Of a stretch of 33,862 bases of DNA, positions 17,871-28,066 are shown one piece after another. The first letter of the stretch is position 1; each line of letters begins with the position of its first letter. The notes beneath the pieces are model-generated. The model saw nothing but the letters and a program-made list of their open reading frames with translations, did no database searches and was not told where the DNA came from. The translations under genes were made by a program, and so were the position numbers. The stretch is from contig BFEA01000616.1 in assembly GCA_003427395.1 (NCBI GenBank), forward strand, positions 895,883 to 929,744, given 5' to 3'. This DNA comes from Chara braunii. Its lineage: Eukaryota > Streptophyta > Charophyceae > Charales > Characeae.

Positions 17871-18054
17871 ACTAGATGCAATTCCCTTCAAGGGGCCCTC
17901 AGTGCTTCAGAGGATAAGGTGGAATGATTTTCAGTTTAGCCACTCCACCCACCAAAAAAACGAAGAAAGGAATTCAATTGTTTGTAGAAATTGGTTTCTT
18001 AAAATAAAAAAAATAAAAAAATAAAAAAGGTTTCTAGAAAACTCTGGGGCAGAA

Positions 18055-19394
18055 ATGCAAAAAAAAGAAAAAAAGGTTTCTACCAAAGAGGATTGGATTC
18101 AGCATCTGAATATGGATGTGGTTTATGCAGAGATGCAGAAAACCAGATTCCATATCCAGTACACAGTCGTACAGCTGTTACTGGACTTTTACGACACGGT
18201 CTGGAGCGCTCTGGATCATCATTTGACAGACCGACAGAGATTGCGATTGGAAGCACAAATAACAATGGGAAAGGTGGTGCGGGCATGCAGGTCTATGCCC
18301 CCGCATAAGACCCCAGGAGTGGGCGGCTTGCCGGCCGCCTTTTTTTAACGTTTTTCTCCGTATCTGTATCCTGATCTACTGAAAACGATGCAAGTGATCT
18401 GGAATGGAGCTCCCCTGTCACAAGCTATGGTACACGGAATTATTACTTTTATACACAAAAGGGGGAAGTGACTAACATACGAAATTGGCGACCAATCATA
18501 TTGATGCCGAGCCTGTACAAAATCTTTGGGACAATCCTTGCTCATCGGTTGCAAACTGTCATGACATCTTTGATCCACCCATCACAAACACGTTTTTTGC
18601 AGGGTAGACAAATCTTGCACAATGTGATGTTTGTCGAGCAACTTATGGAAATGGTTGGGTCAAGGGAAGAGCAGATTGCCATCCTTCTATTAGATCTGGA
18701 AAAAGCTTATGACAGGGTTGGCTGGGAGTTCCTGCAGGCGGCCTTGACAAGTTTTGGTTTTGGCCTGCTGTTTGCACGAGCAGTTGCTTCACTGCTCACC
18801 ACAGCAACTTCGTTGTTGTGTATTAACAGAGCGCTGTCCAGCCCCATTGTCCTTACCCGGTCGGTACGACAGGGCTCTCCAGTTGCGCCCTACTTATATG
18901 TCTTGTATGTGGAAGTCATGCACGTGATGGTTGGAGCAAACCCTGACGTGCTTGGACTTCTGCTACCTTCAGGGGACAGATTCAAAACTGAAGCCTTTGC
19001 AGACGATTCAGTCGCACTGACCCCGTTAGATGATGCAGCGTTCCACCTGTCGCAAGCGGCTATCAACTGGTCGAAATAGGTGATTATGGACCCTCCGGGG
19101 CCTCAGGCCCCTCACCACTGGAGCCTCCGAGTGGTCTTGCCGACTCAACAAGAGCAATTGCTAGGCCATCGGGTTACCTCCGCACCTCAGATGTTGCTGG
19201 ATTCGACTCATGTGGTTTCTACAGTGCGGAAAGCCCTGCAACCCTGGCTCCACGTTCGAGGGGTCAGTCTTACAGGCAAAGGACTGGTAATAAACAATGC
19301 AATATTGTCAACAATCTTGTACCAGCGAGCCATTCGCCAGCTGGATGTGCGTACGCTGCAACTCATTCGCCGTATCCTAACACATTACCGCTGA
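18055..19394 (+). pseudogene. LINE-B reverse transcriptase
   Basis: The frame at 18055-18348 ends with the pre-RT motif KTPGVGGLPAAFF. After a frame change the frame at 18468-19079 gives the RT core: NWRPIILMPSLYKIFGTILA, the catalytic-A region LLLDLEKAYDRVGWEFL (about residues 78-94), SVRQGSPVAPYLYVL, and FADDS at residues 177-181 with both catalytic aspartates. The same frame continues after a TAG (19077-19079) to 19394 (LGHRVTSAPQML ... GKGLVINNAILSTILYQRA). This enzyme would copy the LINE RNA at the nicked target. All three catalytic aspartates are present, but the frame is split, so activity is not expected. Confidence 0.88.
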
Positions 19395-19455
19395 GGCCAA
19401 CTTCCTTCCTTAAGTTGCTTGGGACGTACGGGCTCAACCCAAACGTCAAGAGGGA

Positions 19456-20462
19456 ATGTCAATTTTGGATCCCGAACGACAAATCGGCGCGCTGCTGGTT
19501 AGATGGATAGTCTCAGCTATTCTTGAAGGACCGCCTGCCTCCTGGAGACAATTGGCGGAGCTTATTTTGCAAAATCATTGGCGCTGGGCTGACTGTCGTT
19601 ATCTGTGGTTGGCAATTCTGACACCGGCCTACTCAAGGAAGAAAGCTCCACAAGGACTGTGGGACAAAATTTTGGCAGCCTGGAAAAACTGTGTACCACA
19701 ATTGAAACAGTCGGTTGAGCCTGCAGAAAGACTGCTCACCCAACCGCCCTTTGACAACTCCTACATCTTATCCCCGCAAGGCAGTCCATTCCCCTGTTTT
19801 GAGGTGGGAACCTTCGGGGATGCTTGGTTGTGACGAGGGGTGGGTACCCTTGCAGACATCTGGGATGTGACAACGAACAACTGGAAAACACATGGCCAAC
19901 TCAGTGCTAAACTTACAGGGCTTTGGCGTCAGCAACAACACTTACTTCAATGGGCGATTCCTGAGTCATGGGTTGATATACTGCGGGTGGGAATAGTACC
20001 CACAACTGGAATGTGGTATAGATTGGTGCAAAATCATAGTTTTTAATGCATCTGGCGGGTGGATTCTTCCCCACCCGCACAACAAATTATTGCCTCCGCT
20101 TGGCGGCCCTGGGAACTAGCAACGTCTCTGGGCCCGGAGATGCAACACCTGTGCCTTGATAGGGCTTTCCCTCAGTGGACCACTTGATTCCTCTGTGTGT
20201 GTTGGAAACCGACGATAAATGCCGCCCCTACTCCTTATCAGTCCCGGCCTATAGCTTACCAGTGGACCCAAGAAATCGGGAATGCGATTACCCACTCAAA
20301 AGACGATCTCACATACCACTGTATAACTATTCAGTTAGAATGGGGTACCAAATTGCCAAGCCAAAAGTGGATGTGAACTGGATTGTGGCCAGGAGACGGC
20401 TGGCCACAAACTGGATAATTGACTCTTTGCCACGCCTGGCAGCAGCACTGTCAGGCTTCTGA
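19456..20462 (+). pseudogene. LINE-B ORF2 connection region
   Basis: Frame 1 runs 19456-19833 and, after one stop, 19840-20046 and beyond; frame 3 then covers 20175-20462. Recognisable strings are GALLVRWIVSAILEGPPASW, then TLADIWDVTTNNWKTHGQL followed by PESWVDILRVG and PTTGMWYRL. These match LINE-C at 28800-29020 (VGDLWDNDKHNWKTGDQL, PLEWYRILRRG, VTTTGIPQL). The segment lies between RT and the zinc-binding domain in this family; its molecular role is not established from sequence. It is decayed by stops and one frame change. Confidence 0.72.
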
Positions 20463-21195
20463 AAACTGTTAATGGACCTGTCAATTGTGAAGATTGACGA
20501 TCATTCGAGTAGAAGCCTCCCCCTTGTAATGAGCACTTGACGGAACTTGGATTCTCTTCCTCGAAGCCCTCCCACTCACTATCCCCTGACAATCCTCCCC
20601 CCACTCCACGGGACACACTGTACTCTTCTTCTTCTTGCGCCGAGCCGACCTCCTCCACCAAAAGTCGCAAGATGAAGAGCACTCGTGATTACTCCTAGAG
20701 TAATGCCCAAATAAGCAATACCCTCCTTCATCCGGTATGCTATCCTGTAGAATCACTCATTTGAAGTGCAAAGTAGAGAGATGGCAGTAGACCTGCTTTC
20801 AAAAGTCAGGAAACAGCAGATGTTGAGGTTGTTAGATGCCATTCCATCCCCCCGTCGTCCTCATCGCTCGCCACGCTCGAATTTCATGGCGTGCCCTAGA
20901 ACTTCGATATCTCATGATCCGCTGGACCGTTTGGTCTGAAATTTGTCCCACCTCAGCTCCTCAGCGTAAAACACCGGTGGTCCAATTTTCAGCTTAGGGC
21001 GCGCGCCCAATCGTGCGCAATCATCGAGCGCGCGCGCGCGCTATTTTCCTTGCTGCCTGCAGTTAGCCGACGCGCGCGGCTCCTCTCCGTGGCGGTGACT
21101 TTGATTGATGATTGATGCTGCTGGGGCGCAGCGCTCCCGGTAGTGTTGCACCCCCCTCATCAGCCCTGGTCACCCTCTGAGCAACCTGACGACTT
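20463..21195. other. Non-LINE sequence inside LINE-B
   Basis: LINE-C has the zf-RVT zinc-binding region at the corresponding place; this stretch does not resemble it. It carries a GC-rich block with CG dinucleotide runs (about 20996-21080) and an imperfect stem-loop at 21123-21154 that is a diverged copy of the perfect one at 33146-33177. The likely explanation is insertion of, or replacement by, another repeat. No coding region is recognised. Confidence 0.55.
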
Positions 21196-21624
21196 CACTC
21201 TCAACATTTTAAACTAGGACGCATGGAAGTATTGTGGGCACTCTGGAGACGCTGCTGCACCTATGAAATGGAGGGCGTGAGGTTGGAAAGGCCAGAATTT
21301 ACGGAGAGCATACAACAACAGATCCATACAAACATAATAGCACGATGGGAGGGAGTCAAAGCACAAATCAAACACATGTATACACATAACGAAATTAAGC
21401 AAAGGATACAATAATTTTGCAAATGTTGGCTCGGAGGGGAAATAGGGGGGAGGTTGGGAAAGGTGGAATGGAAATGGGGAAAAGTGGGACAGGAGGGGAT
21501 GCTGGACAACAAAGGGATAATAAGAGATTACAGACTCCTTCTCAATGACTGGACCAAGCTGGACGACTCTATCCCAATGCGACTGAGTGGCGAATTCCCA
21601 TATCCCTCCCCCCCCCCGAGCTAA
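21196..21624 (+). pseudogene. LINE-B ORF2 C-terminal tail
   Basis: Frame from 21223 reads EVLWALWRRCCTYEMEGVRL, then IQQQIHTNI, stops at 21412-21414, and resumes with DYRLLLNDWTKLDDSIPMRL and GEFPYPSP. The same order occurs at the end of LINE-C (29765-30150: WALWWQRCTLAMEKIRVEG, IQQQIYL, DYRLEFKDWTNIEPSFPLR). Homology also shows in the DNA. It is the 3' end of ORF2; no poly-A tail is seen after it. Confidence 0.72.
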
Positions 21625-21764
21625 CAGCCTGGTTGATGTAGCATGGTACGAGGGAGAGTGATGGGATAAAGATAATGGATAGTAACAGGCGGCGCAAAAG
21701 AAGGGCTGAAGCTTTGGGCTGCCAAAAAAGAGAGAATAGAATCTCAGTTAGTTCAGGCCACCTC

Positions 21765-21975
21765 CTGTTAATGGTACCAGCCCCCTACTGCTTTATCTGG
21801 CGCCTTTTTGCTTAGGGTGAAGAGGTACAAAAAACCTGCTCAATTAATCCCCTGGGTAGCAGGGCAATCAATGCTGGCAGGCCCCATGGTCAATGTTTCT
21901 CACTGTACTCAGACATTTACATCTCTGTATATGGGACGCTGGACCCGTTTTTCAGCAGGTGATGCTCCCCACCAA
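21765..21975 (+). repeat. Dispersed repeat R1, copy 1, cut at the adapter
   Basis: The sequence from TATCTGGCGCC (21794) through AATCAATGCTGGCAGG and ATGGGACGCTGGACCC to CTCCCCACCAA (21975) matches the window end (33455-33777) with small indels. Upstream similarity reaches about 21765. Copy 2 continues for about 85 bp and ends in poly-A, whereas this copy stops exactly at the adapter. It has no coding frame, so it is a SINE-like or other non-autonomous repeat of unknown family. Confidence 0.85.
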
Positions 21976-22013
21976 CTGTCTCTTATACACATCTAGATGT
22001 GTATAAGAGACAG
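21976..22013. other. Nextera mate-pair junction adapter (assembly artefact)
   Basis: The 38 bases are CTGTCTCTTATACACATCT followed directly by its exact reverse complement, AGATGTGTATAAGAGACAG. These are the two 19-bp Tn5 mosaic ends that form the circularisation junction in Nextera mate-pair libraries. This is not biological sequence. Repeat R1 stops precisely at its left edge, so the sequences on the two sides were probably joined by a chimeric read. Confidence 0.97.

Positions 22014-22039
<26 letters not shown>
22014..22039 (+). repeat. (GA)13 microsatellite
   Basis: Dinucleotide repeat directly after the adapter. Its position at the junction may reflect where reads overlapped in assembly. 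Confidence 0.93.
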
Positions 22040-22044
<5 letters not shown>

Positions 22045-23303
22045 GGAATCAGGCGGGAAGGCCCAGCAGGAAGGGGACAAAAGAAGACATGTTGACAGAA
22101 TCTGATGCCATCGAGATTCGAAGGAGATGGACAACCATATGGATGAGGGAGGAAAATTGAACCAAAAAAAAGGATGGATCACGGCACTTGGAATTTGCCA
22201 CTTTTGGGGGGGAAAAAGAAAAAAGGGAAACTCATAGCAGTAACTCCATTCATGCAATTGAGGTCCACATCACGGAATTTGTCATTTTTGCCATTTTTAT
22301 GGGAAAAAAAAGCAAATTCATGGCAGCGAATCGAGATTTTGTCCGAATTGGGGAAAAAGAAAAGAAAACAAAAAAAAGGCGCCATCAGCGAGTGTTGCTG
22401 TGAATGGATAGGCTGCGGGCCAGGGGAAGGACGAATGGTGGCCCACCACCTAATGAGTCTGTAGTCTGTCCCTTCCGATCCCTACGGGACGAACCTAGCT
22501 GATGACCGGAATCTGCTGACAGGTGGGAGACAGCCAACTACTGAGGATAGATCAAGCAGGTATGGGGGCCTTGGGGGGGGAGGAGCCTAGCTGTTGACCG
22601 GGGTCTGGAGGAGGGTCGCCCCTCCTCTGTGTAGAGGGGGGGTGCCTCTAGGGGGGCTATTTAAACCAGTACAAAAATACTACCTAGTCTGGGGGGGTCT
22701 ATCAGGGAGGGTCTGCTCTTGCATGTCGTAGACTATACGGCAGGATAGGGAGATAAGTCACTCTGGCTAGTCTGAGTTCCGCCTGGCCTTGGGTAAGTTA
22801 GGGGAAGGACGGTAGGATGTGTCCGTGGATGCCAGCTTGCCTTGCCTAGGTGCTTGTGCCAGCTTATCAGGTAGACTCTCTGGCCACTGGGGCCTGTAGA
22901 AGATTGCATGAGCCTGGTGTCCGAAGTTCCCGTACGGCAAGGGTTCGTCCGCTTCCGCCAGGGCTGGGTACTGTCCAGCCCTGGTGCTTGTCACTGCTAT
23001 TTGGTTCAAGTTGCCCTCGATACTGGTAGGGTGAAGGTCCTGAGTGCTGGCCACACTAAGGTAGGATAGTAGGGATAGGGGGTGCGCTAGGAGTATTGAA
23101 GTGAGGATGGGTTTGGAGGTGGCCCCACCCTGTCAGGACAACCATTGGTTGCCTGCTGCTGGCAATCACCGTGTGTCTGGTCACTGGCCTCTACAACACC
23201 CTGGGCTTTTTAAAAATAAAAAAAGAAGAAAAAAAGGTCGCCTGATCCCGCTTGGCTTCCGTTTAACCCAGCGCGGAATTGATTTTCAAGAAGGGAGATC
23301 TGC
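22040..23303. other. Gene-free region upstream of LINE-C
   Basis: Purine-rich at first, with two diverged repeats built on GGAATTTG(C/T)CA...GGGAAAAA (22190-22370). Further on, two similar blocks CCTAGCTG(A/T)TGACCGG lie at about 22495 and 22588. A TATTTAAA motif (about 22659) follows G-rich sequence; it could be a promoter element in a LINE 5' untranslated region, but this is conjecture. No coding region is recognised. Confidence 0.4.
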
Positions 23304-24455
23304 ATGTTTGACTCAGACAAAAGGATCATGGATGCATGGCGGAGTATACCCTGTGGGCGTTCGGAGGTCCGGATTTTCCATTGGTCTCCCCTGAAACAAC
23401 AGAAGCCGGAGGAGAAGCGGGAACACCTCATGACGGACTACTATTGGGTGGAATTCTGTCATGTGCCTATAGAAATCCAAGGGGCCTTCGTGCAAGAACT
23501 GGCCCAAAAGTATGAGATCGTCAATTTCATCGACCCCCTTCCCCCCCACGTAGCCCCGAGAGATTACTACCTCATGGTAGCTCTGGAACTCCCCAACGGA
23601 CACATCTTTACCATCGACGATGTCATCCTCTTCCGGGTGGAAGGTAAGGACTTTAGAATTCACACGGCACACAAAACACGACCCTGGTGTTTTAAGTGCC
23701 AAGCTTATGGTCACCTCCCCTTAGACTCAGATTGCCCCCACCACCCGGCCAAGAGGATCTGATCCACTGGTCGCCTGCTACGCGACCCTTTCAAAGACAC
23801 CTGGTGGAGGACTGTCGATGCAGGACATGAAGGCTGGGTTTACAAGGACGAACCTCGAGAAGGTGGAGGGGTCTGGGGATGGGAATGGGAGAAAGGGGAG
23901 GCAGTGGACTGGAACACAAAGCCACCCAACCATTGGGACCCCCCTAAAACGGTAGAGGCACACATGGAAAAGACCTCCACTCCCCCTCCCCTCTCCCCCC
24001 CCCCAAATGGAGACACTGCAGTAGCAAAAGGGCAGGCCACGACAGGCACACAAGGAACTGAGCCCCAAACTCAACCCCGACAAGAACCTAGGCCCCAGGA
24101 CTTGATTACCCCAGCAGACACCGAGGAACTGTGGCAATCCCCAACCTTGAAGAAGAAAGTTTCCCCCTCCAAACAAGGCAAATCACCCCACGCTAGGACC
24201 CTCACTGGTACGGATAACCGATTCCAGGCTCTGGCAGCAGGAACAGAAACAGAAGAAAAACAGACAACAACACAACTCCCTGGGAGAAGGGAGGGGAGCA
24301 ACAAGGAACATGAAAGGCCGACGGGCCGGGGCGAAGAGAACAACGCAAGGGCAATCAAGGAAGGAGGAGGGAGCGGAGACAAGATGCCCCTCGGTAAGGG
24401 AAACAGTGCTCACGAAATCGAGAAGGGAGGGGAGGGAGGAAAGGGACGATCCTAG
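23304..24455 (+). pseudogene. LINE-C ORF1, N-terminal part with zinc knuckle
   Basis: The frame 23304-23762 (152 residues) continues in the same frame past one TGA (23760-23762) to 24455. The first part resembles plant LINE ORF1 proteins: RIFHWSPL, YYWVEFCHVP, then a cysteine motif CFKCQAYGHLPLDSDC near residues 129-144, a CCHC-type knuckle with six rather than four residues between His and the last Cys. The part after the stop is acidic/basic low complexity (Pro, Gly, Glu, Lys). ORF1 binds element RNA in the retrotransposition particle. ATG 23304 is the first in the frame, but the true start could lie upstream because the N-terminus looks short. Confidence 0.78.
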
Positions 24456-24607
24456 AGAGTGAGAGGAAATCGACCCTGGGGGAAGGGGCCCACCAGGAGA
24501 CCAGGCAACACACCCAGGAGGGGGAGGAAGCGAGGAATTTTATCCAAGAACACCCCCAAACAAAACCTCCCCAAGGAGCCACGGCCAGAGAAGAGGTCCC
24601 CATAGGA

Positions 24608-25630
24608 GTGGACCCCTTCTTTCAAGCCTTTGGACCCCAGCCCATGGATTGGGAACTGCCGGCCTCTCCCCCGGACGTGGAAATGAAGGACAACACCCAC
24701 GAAGCATGGGGGTCACAAGGGGGAGAAGATGTGGAGACCAGTCTAAGGAACCTGGCGGAATGGCTAATAGGCCATCTCCGGGTTCTTTATACAGGTCCGA
24801 CAGAGACATACTGGGACGAAGCTTATGTGCAACTCTTCTCCCTACTGGATGAGAGTCCTAGTCTGAAACAAGCTCGTGAGCAGGGCCTAGCTCAGGAAAC
24901 TGACTGGCAACAAGTGCTGAACAGAATCTCGAACATTGTGCATAAAAAATTCCAACCCCCTACAACAGAAACACACAAAGAGGCAGACACCCCCCACCTT
25001 CACCCCCTGACCCGCCACCTTTGACAGGCACGCAACATGTCATGCACGCCACTCATCTTGAACAAAGAGAGGAAGAAATAGCGGAGGCTGCAGAGACAAA
25101 CCTATCAAAACGAGCCAAAATACGTCACTTAATCGAAAAAGGGTATACCATAAGGGCCTGCTGAAGGGTGACAAAGTGTTGGTGTTACCGATTAGAAGGA
25201 AAAGATCGGGAAATGGGGACTAGGCATGTCACCTGCTGACTCCAAGGACCCGTACACCCTCGTCTACGGAGGAATGACACTACTTGGGTGGCACATGCAA
25301 AGGGAAGGGGCACTTAAGACACATGAAGTCGCTAAGTTTATTGTCGGCAATTACGAACCAGGGGCAATGACCACCATCAGTGTATCAACAGAAGGATTAA
25401 AGATGGCTTACAAAGACCTCTACGTAAGATTTGAAGAGAATAAAGAGGCAGGACTACAATGGCACACACACAACATGCTCCTGGATACCCAGCAACTAAA
25501 GTTTAAGCCGAGCAACATCTGGTCGACGGATGAGCTACTTACGTGCATCTGCACGATACTGAGGAAAAATGTCCTCAATAAGGGGGTCAACTGGGATTCG
25601 CAAGATTGGACACAGTTACGTAATAAATAG
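24608..25630 (+). pseudogene. LINE-C ORF1 C-terminal module, unnamed domain
   Basis: Two open pieces in the same frame (24608-25024 and 25226-25630) are separated by a stretch with stops. The first contains YWDEAYVQLFSLL and TDWQQVLNRISNIVHKKF (about 24809-24960). The second contains MTLLGWHMQREGALKTHE, a beta-rich stretch, and LQWHTHNMLLDTQQLKF (about 25270-25510). LINE-A has the same two patterns in the same order upstream of its endonuclease. I do not recognise this as a named domain. By position it is the end of ORF1 or a leader to ORF2. The shift from the 23304 frame implies an indel near 24460-24600. Confidence 0.62.
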
Positions 25631-25647
25631 GAGAAGGGTCTAGGGTT

Positions 25648-26532
25648 GTGCAATCTAAACAATGGAGTGGGTTGACGCAGTTTACGGGAAGAATAAAAAG
25701 TGGAATCGAACTTCAGCAAGCCGATCTAGATATTAGATCGATCAACGTGAATGGTCTGGCGTCCCGCAGTCTAGAAAAAATTAAAGCACTATGGGACTTG
25801 ATGAGGGGGGTTGGGGGCAGGTCATGGCCGGATGTAATCTGCGTACAGGAAACCCACCTAATGAATACCCCGGAGCACCACAGGGCACACAAGCAAACCT
25901 GACCCTTCCAAAGCTACCAAGCGTTAGCCTCCTGTCCGGGGAGCTCAGGGGTAGCAATTTGGATTCCACCTGAGTCACGAATCGAAGTACTCTACTGGGA
26001 GAAAGATGAGGAGGAGGGACGATGGGTCAAAATATTGGGCATGTTAGAATTAGAAATTGTATGCATTGTTTCCTTATATGCCCCCAATACGACCTATGAA
26101 AGACGTTCCTTTTTTGAAAAAATAGCAACAATCCCCACCCTAGACGTCCTTCTAATTCTAGCAGGAGACTTCAATTCCGCACCGGACAAATGGCTGGACC
26201 AATGAAAAATCTCTCATACTACTGCTTATAACGCAGAGGAGGATGAGCGCATGCTAAGGGACTTGTGTGCCTCCCTCTCGCTTTTCGACACCTTCAGGCA
26301 CGGCTACCCTACTGAAAGAGCCATTACCTGCATCCAAAACAATGACCCGGCCAGACTGTCCAAATCTCGAATTGACCTAATCCTGGCATCGGAAGAGTTA
26401 GGAGGAGGGCTCTCTGTGACAGCAATACTCCCCACCAGCCTATACCTTGGATTAGACCACAGGATGTGTATGGCGGTATGGACATTTCGTAAACGGCCAG
26501 ACCAGGGGGTTTGTTACTACAACAGGCTTGAG
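25648..26532 (+). pseudogene. LINE-C endonuclease domain, two stops
   Basis: One frame carries the whole AP-type endonuclease: DLDIRSINVNGL, WPDVICVQETHLMNTPEH, then a TGA (25900-25902), GVAIWIPPESR, VSLYAPNTTYERR, LILAGDFNSAP (near 26159), a second TGA (26203-26205), RLSKSRIDLILAS (near 26350) and the SDH-type motif LDHRMCMAVW (about 26455). These are the conserved active-site motifs of L1-type target-nicking enzymes. Both stops are in frame with intact sequence on either side, so they are point mutations. The N-terminal half is the closest match to the LINE-A fragment at 8115-8520. Confidence 0.88.
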
Positions 26533-26852
26533 ACTTCTAGAAAGACCACCACCACCAACAAGAATCACAAATTGCTTGGTTTAACAATGACCTGTTCTTT
26601 ATGGCCAAAAAGAGCAACGAATACTCCAGACAACTTGCTGCCCAGAGACACTACCAGGAAGTCACAATCATGCAAGATTTAGTGAACACAGAACAATAGC
26701 AGAATTCGCAGATTTCGCAAGGGCAGGAACAGAGGATCACTGATCTACAAAGTCGCATACATGAGTTAAAGGACCAACTCTTTAGACATGCACAGTACAG
26801 ATGGCAAGGTGCCCAAACAAGGGCAAGGCTATCTAGATTCTCTACTGAAGGG

Positions 26853-28066
26853 GTGATCGATTCTCACTTTTTCAGCTTGGCTAGAGCACGAAGCCAAAGA
26901 ACCATGATCGAAGTACTCTATGAACCCAACGTCAGGGAATCAGACCCGACTGTAACCACAACCCGCTGTACAAAAATAACATATGACTTCTACAAAGATC
27001 ATCTCTTTTCTTCACACTTAGATAAATATGACCTGCCACACCACGCCCGCTTAATCCAAGAATTCTTAGACCCAATTAACAAAACACTTACACCCGAACA
27101 ACGGAATTCCTTAGAGGCCCCACTCTCCAAAGACGAGATATGGATTGCCCTCATGCAAATGAAGGAGGAGAAGGCCCCCGAGATAGATGGATTCCCTAAA
27201 GAATTTTGGGAAACCACATGGTACTTTATGAGTCAAGACGTTATGGAATTTTACAACGAAGTATGGCTCACAGGGGAGATGGGAGAAAGGGTGGGGCAAG
27301 GGATATTAACCCTTCTCGATAAAAAAAAGAGATAAGATGGATATCAGAAATTACAGACCAATAACACTTCTCACAGTCGTTTACAAGATGTTGTCCAAGG
27401 CTTTGGCAAACCGAATGATTCTAGTAATGTAGGATATTATTAATCCCGCTTAAACCGACTTCATGAAAAACAGGAACATACAAGAAAACATCTTGTTGAT
27501 CCATGAGATCATCCAGCTCACAAGGCACTCTCGTCAAAACCTGGCTCAGATCCTCCATGAGATCCATGTTGATCCATGTGGACTGGTTGTTTCTAGATAA
27601 GTGTCTCAAAAATATGAACTTCGGGCCAGACTTCAGACGCTGGATACAAATCTTACACCAAAATGCTACCACGTGCGTCCAGGTCAATGGAAGTCTTGCA
27701 CCGCCTCTACGCTTAGAACGATCGGTCCGCCAAGGGGATCCTATCGCTCCCTTCCTCTTCCTAGTCATTATGGAGGCTCTAGCCGCCAACCTCTGGGCAA
27801 ATAAAAACATCACTAAAATACGAGTTACACGCATCCCGGAGGAAGCAATCCCGGTATGTTCCCTTTTCGCGGATGACCTCACAATCATGGCAGAGGCCAC
27901 ACACCACAAAATTGAGGAAATCCGATGCATGATGGAGAAGTTCACCAAAGTCTCAGACATGTCCGTCAACTGGGGTCTAAGACATAAGGATGGTGGATCC
28001 ACTACCAAGGAGGACGTCCTCCAGAGGGTCCACATATTGCCTGGAAGCCTTTGGAAACCCCAATAA
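26853..28066 (+). pseudogene. LINE-C reverse transcriptase, several frames, motif A lost
   Basis: The frame 26853-27335 gives the pre-RT region ending KAPEIDGFPKEFW. A run of eight A bases (27321-27328) coincides with a frame change; the next frame reads DIRNYRPITLLTVVYKMLSK and then has two stops (near 27430 and 27452). After NIQENILLIHEIIQ the frame changes again to 27503-28066, with HVDWLFLDKCL, SVRQGDPIAPFLFLVIMEAL and the catalytic FADD at residues 122-125 (27866-27877). Before HVDW the usual D-x-E-K-A-Y/F-D string of motif A is not present in any frame; a duplicated TGATCCATG word lies there. The enzyme cannot be active. Confidence 0.85.

Larger units (their letters stand above)
18055..21624 (+). 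mobile_element. LINE-B: 3' part of a LINE retrotransposon, interrupted
   Basis: This plus-strand copy begins just before the reverse transcriptase and runs to the end of ORF2, lacking ORF1 and the endonuclease, as expected of a 5'-truncated LINE. Pieces in order are the region before the RT fingers (18055-18348), RT (18468-19079), the rest of RT and connection (19080-20462), and the C-terminal tail (about 21196-21624). The connection and tail match LINE-C by protein pattern. About 720 bp (20480-21195) replaces the zf-RVT zinc-binding part found in LINE-C. Multiple stops and frame changes make it a pseudogene. Confidence 0.85.

Noticed and set aside
23778-24809. Gly/Ser/Leu-rich minus-strand frames opposite LINE-C ORF1
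   Set aside because: Shadows of the acidic/proline-rich plus-strand ORF1; no domain.
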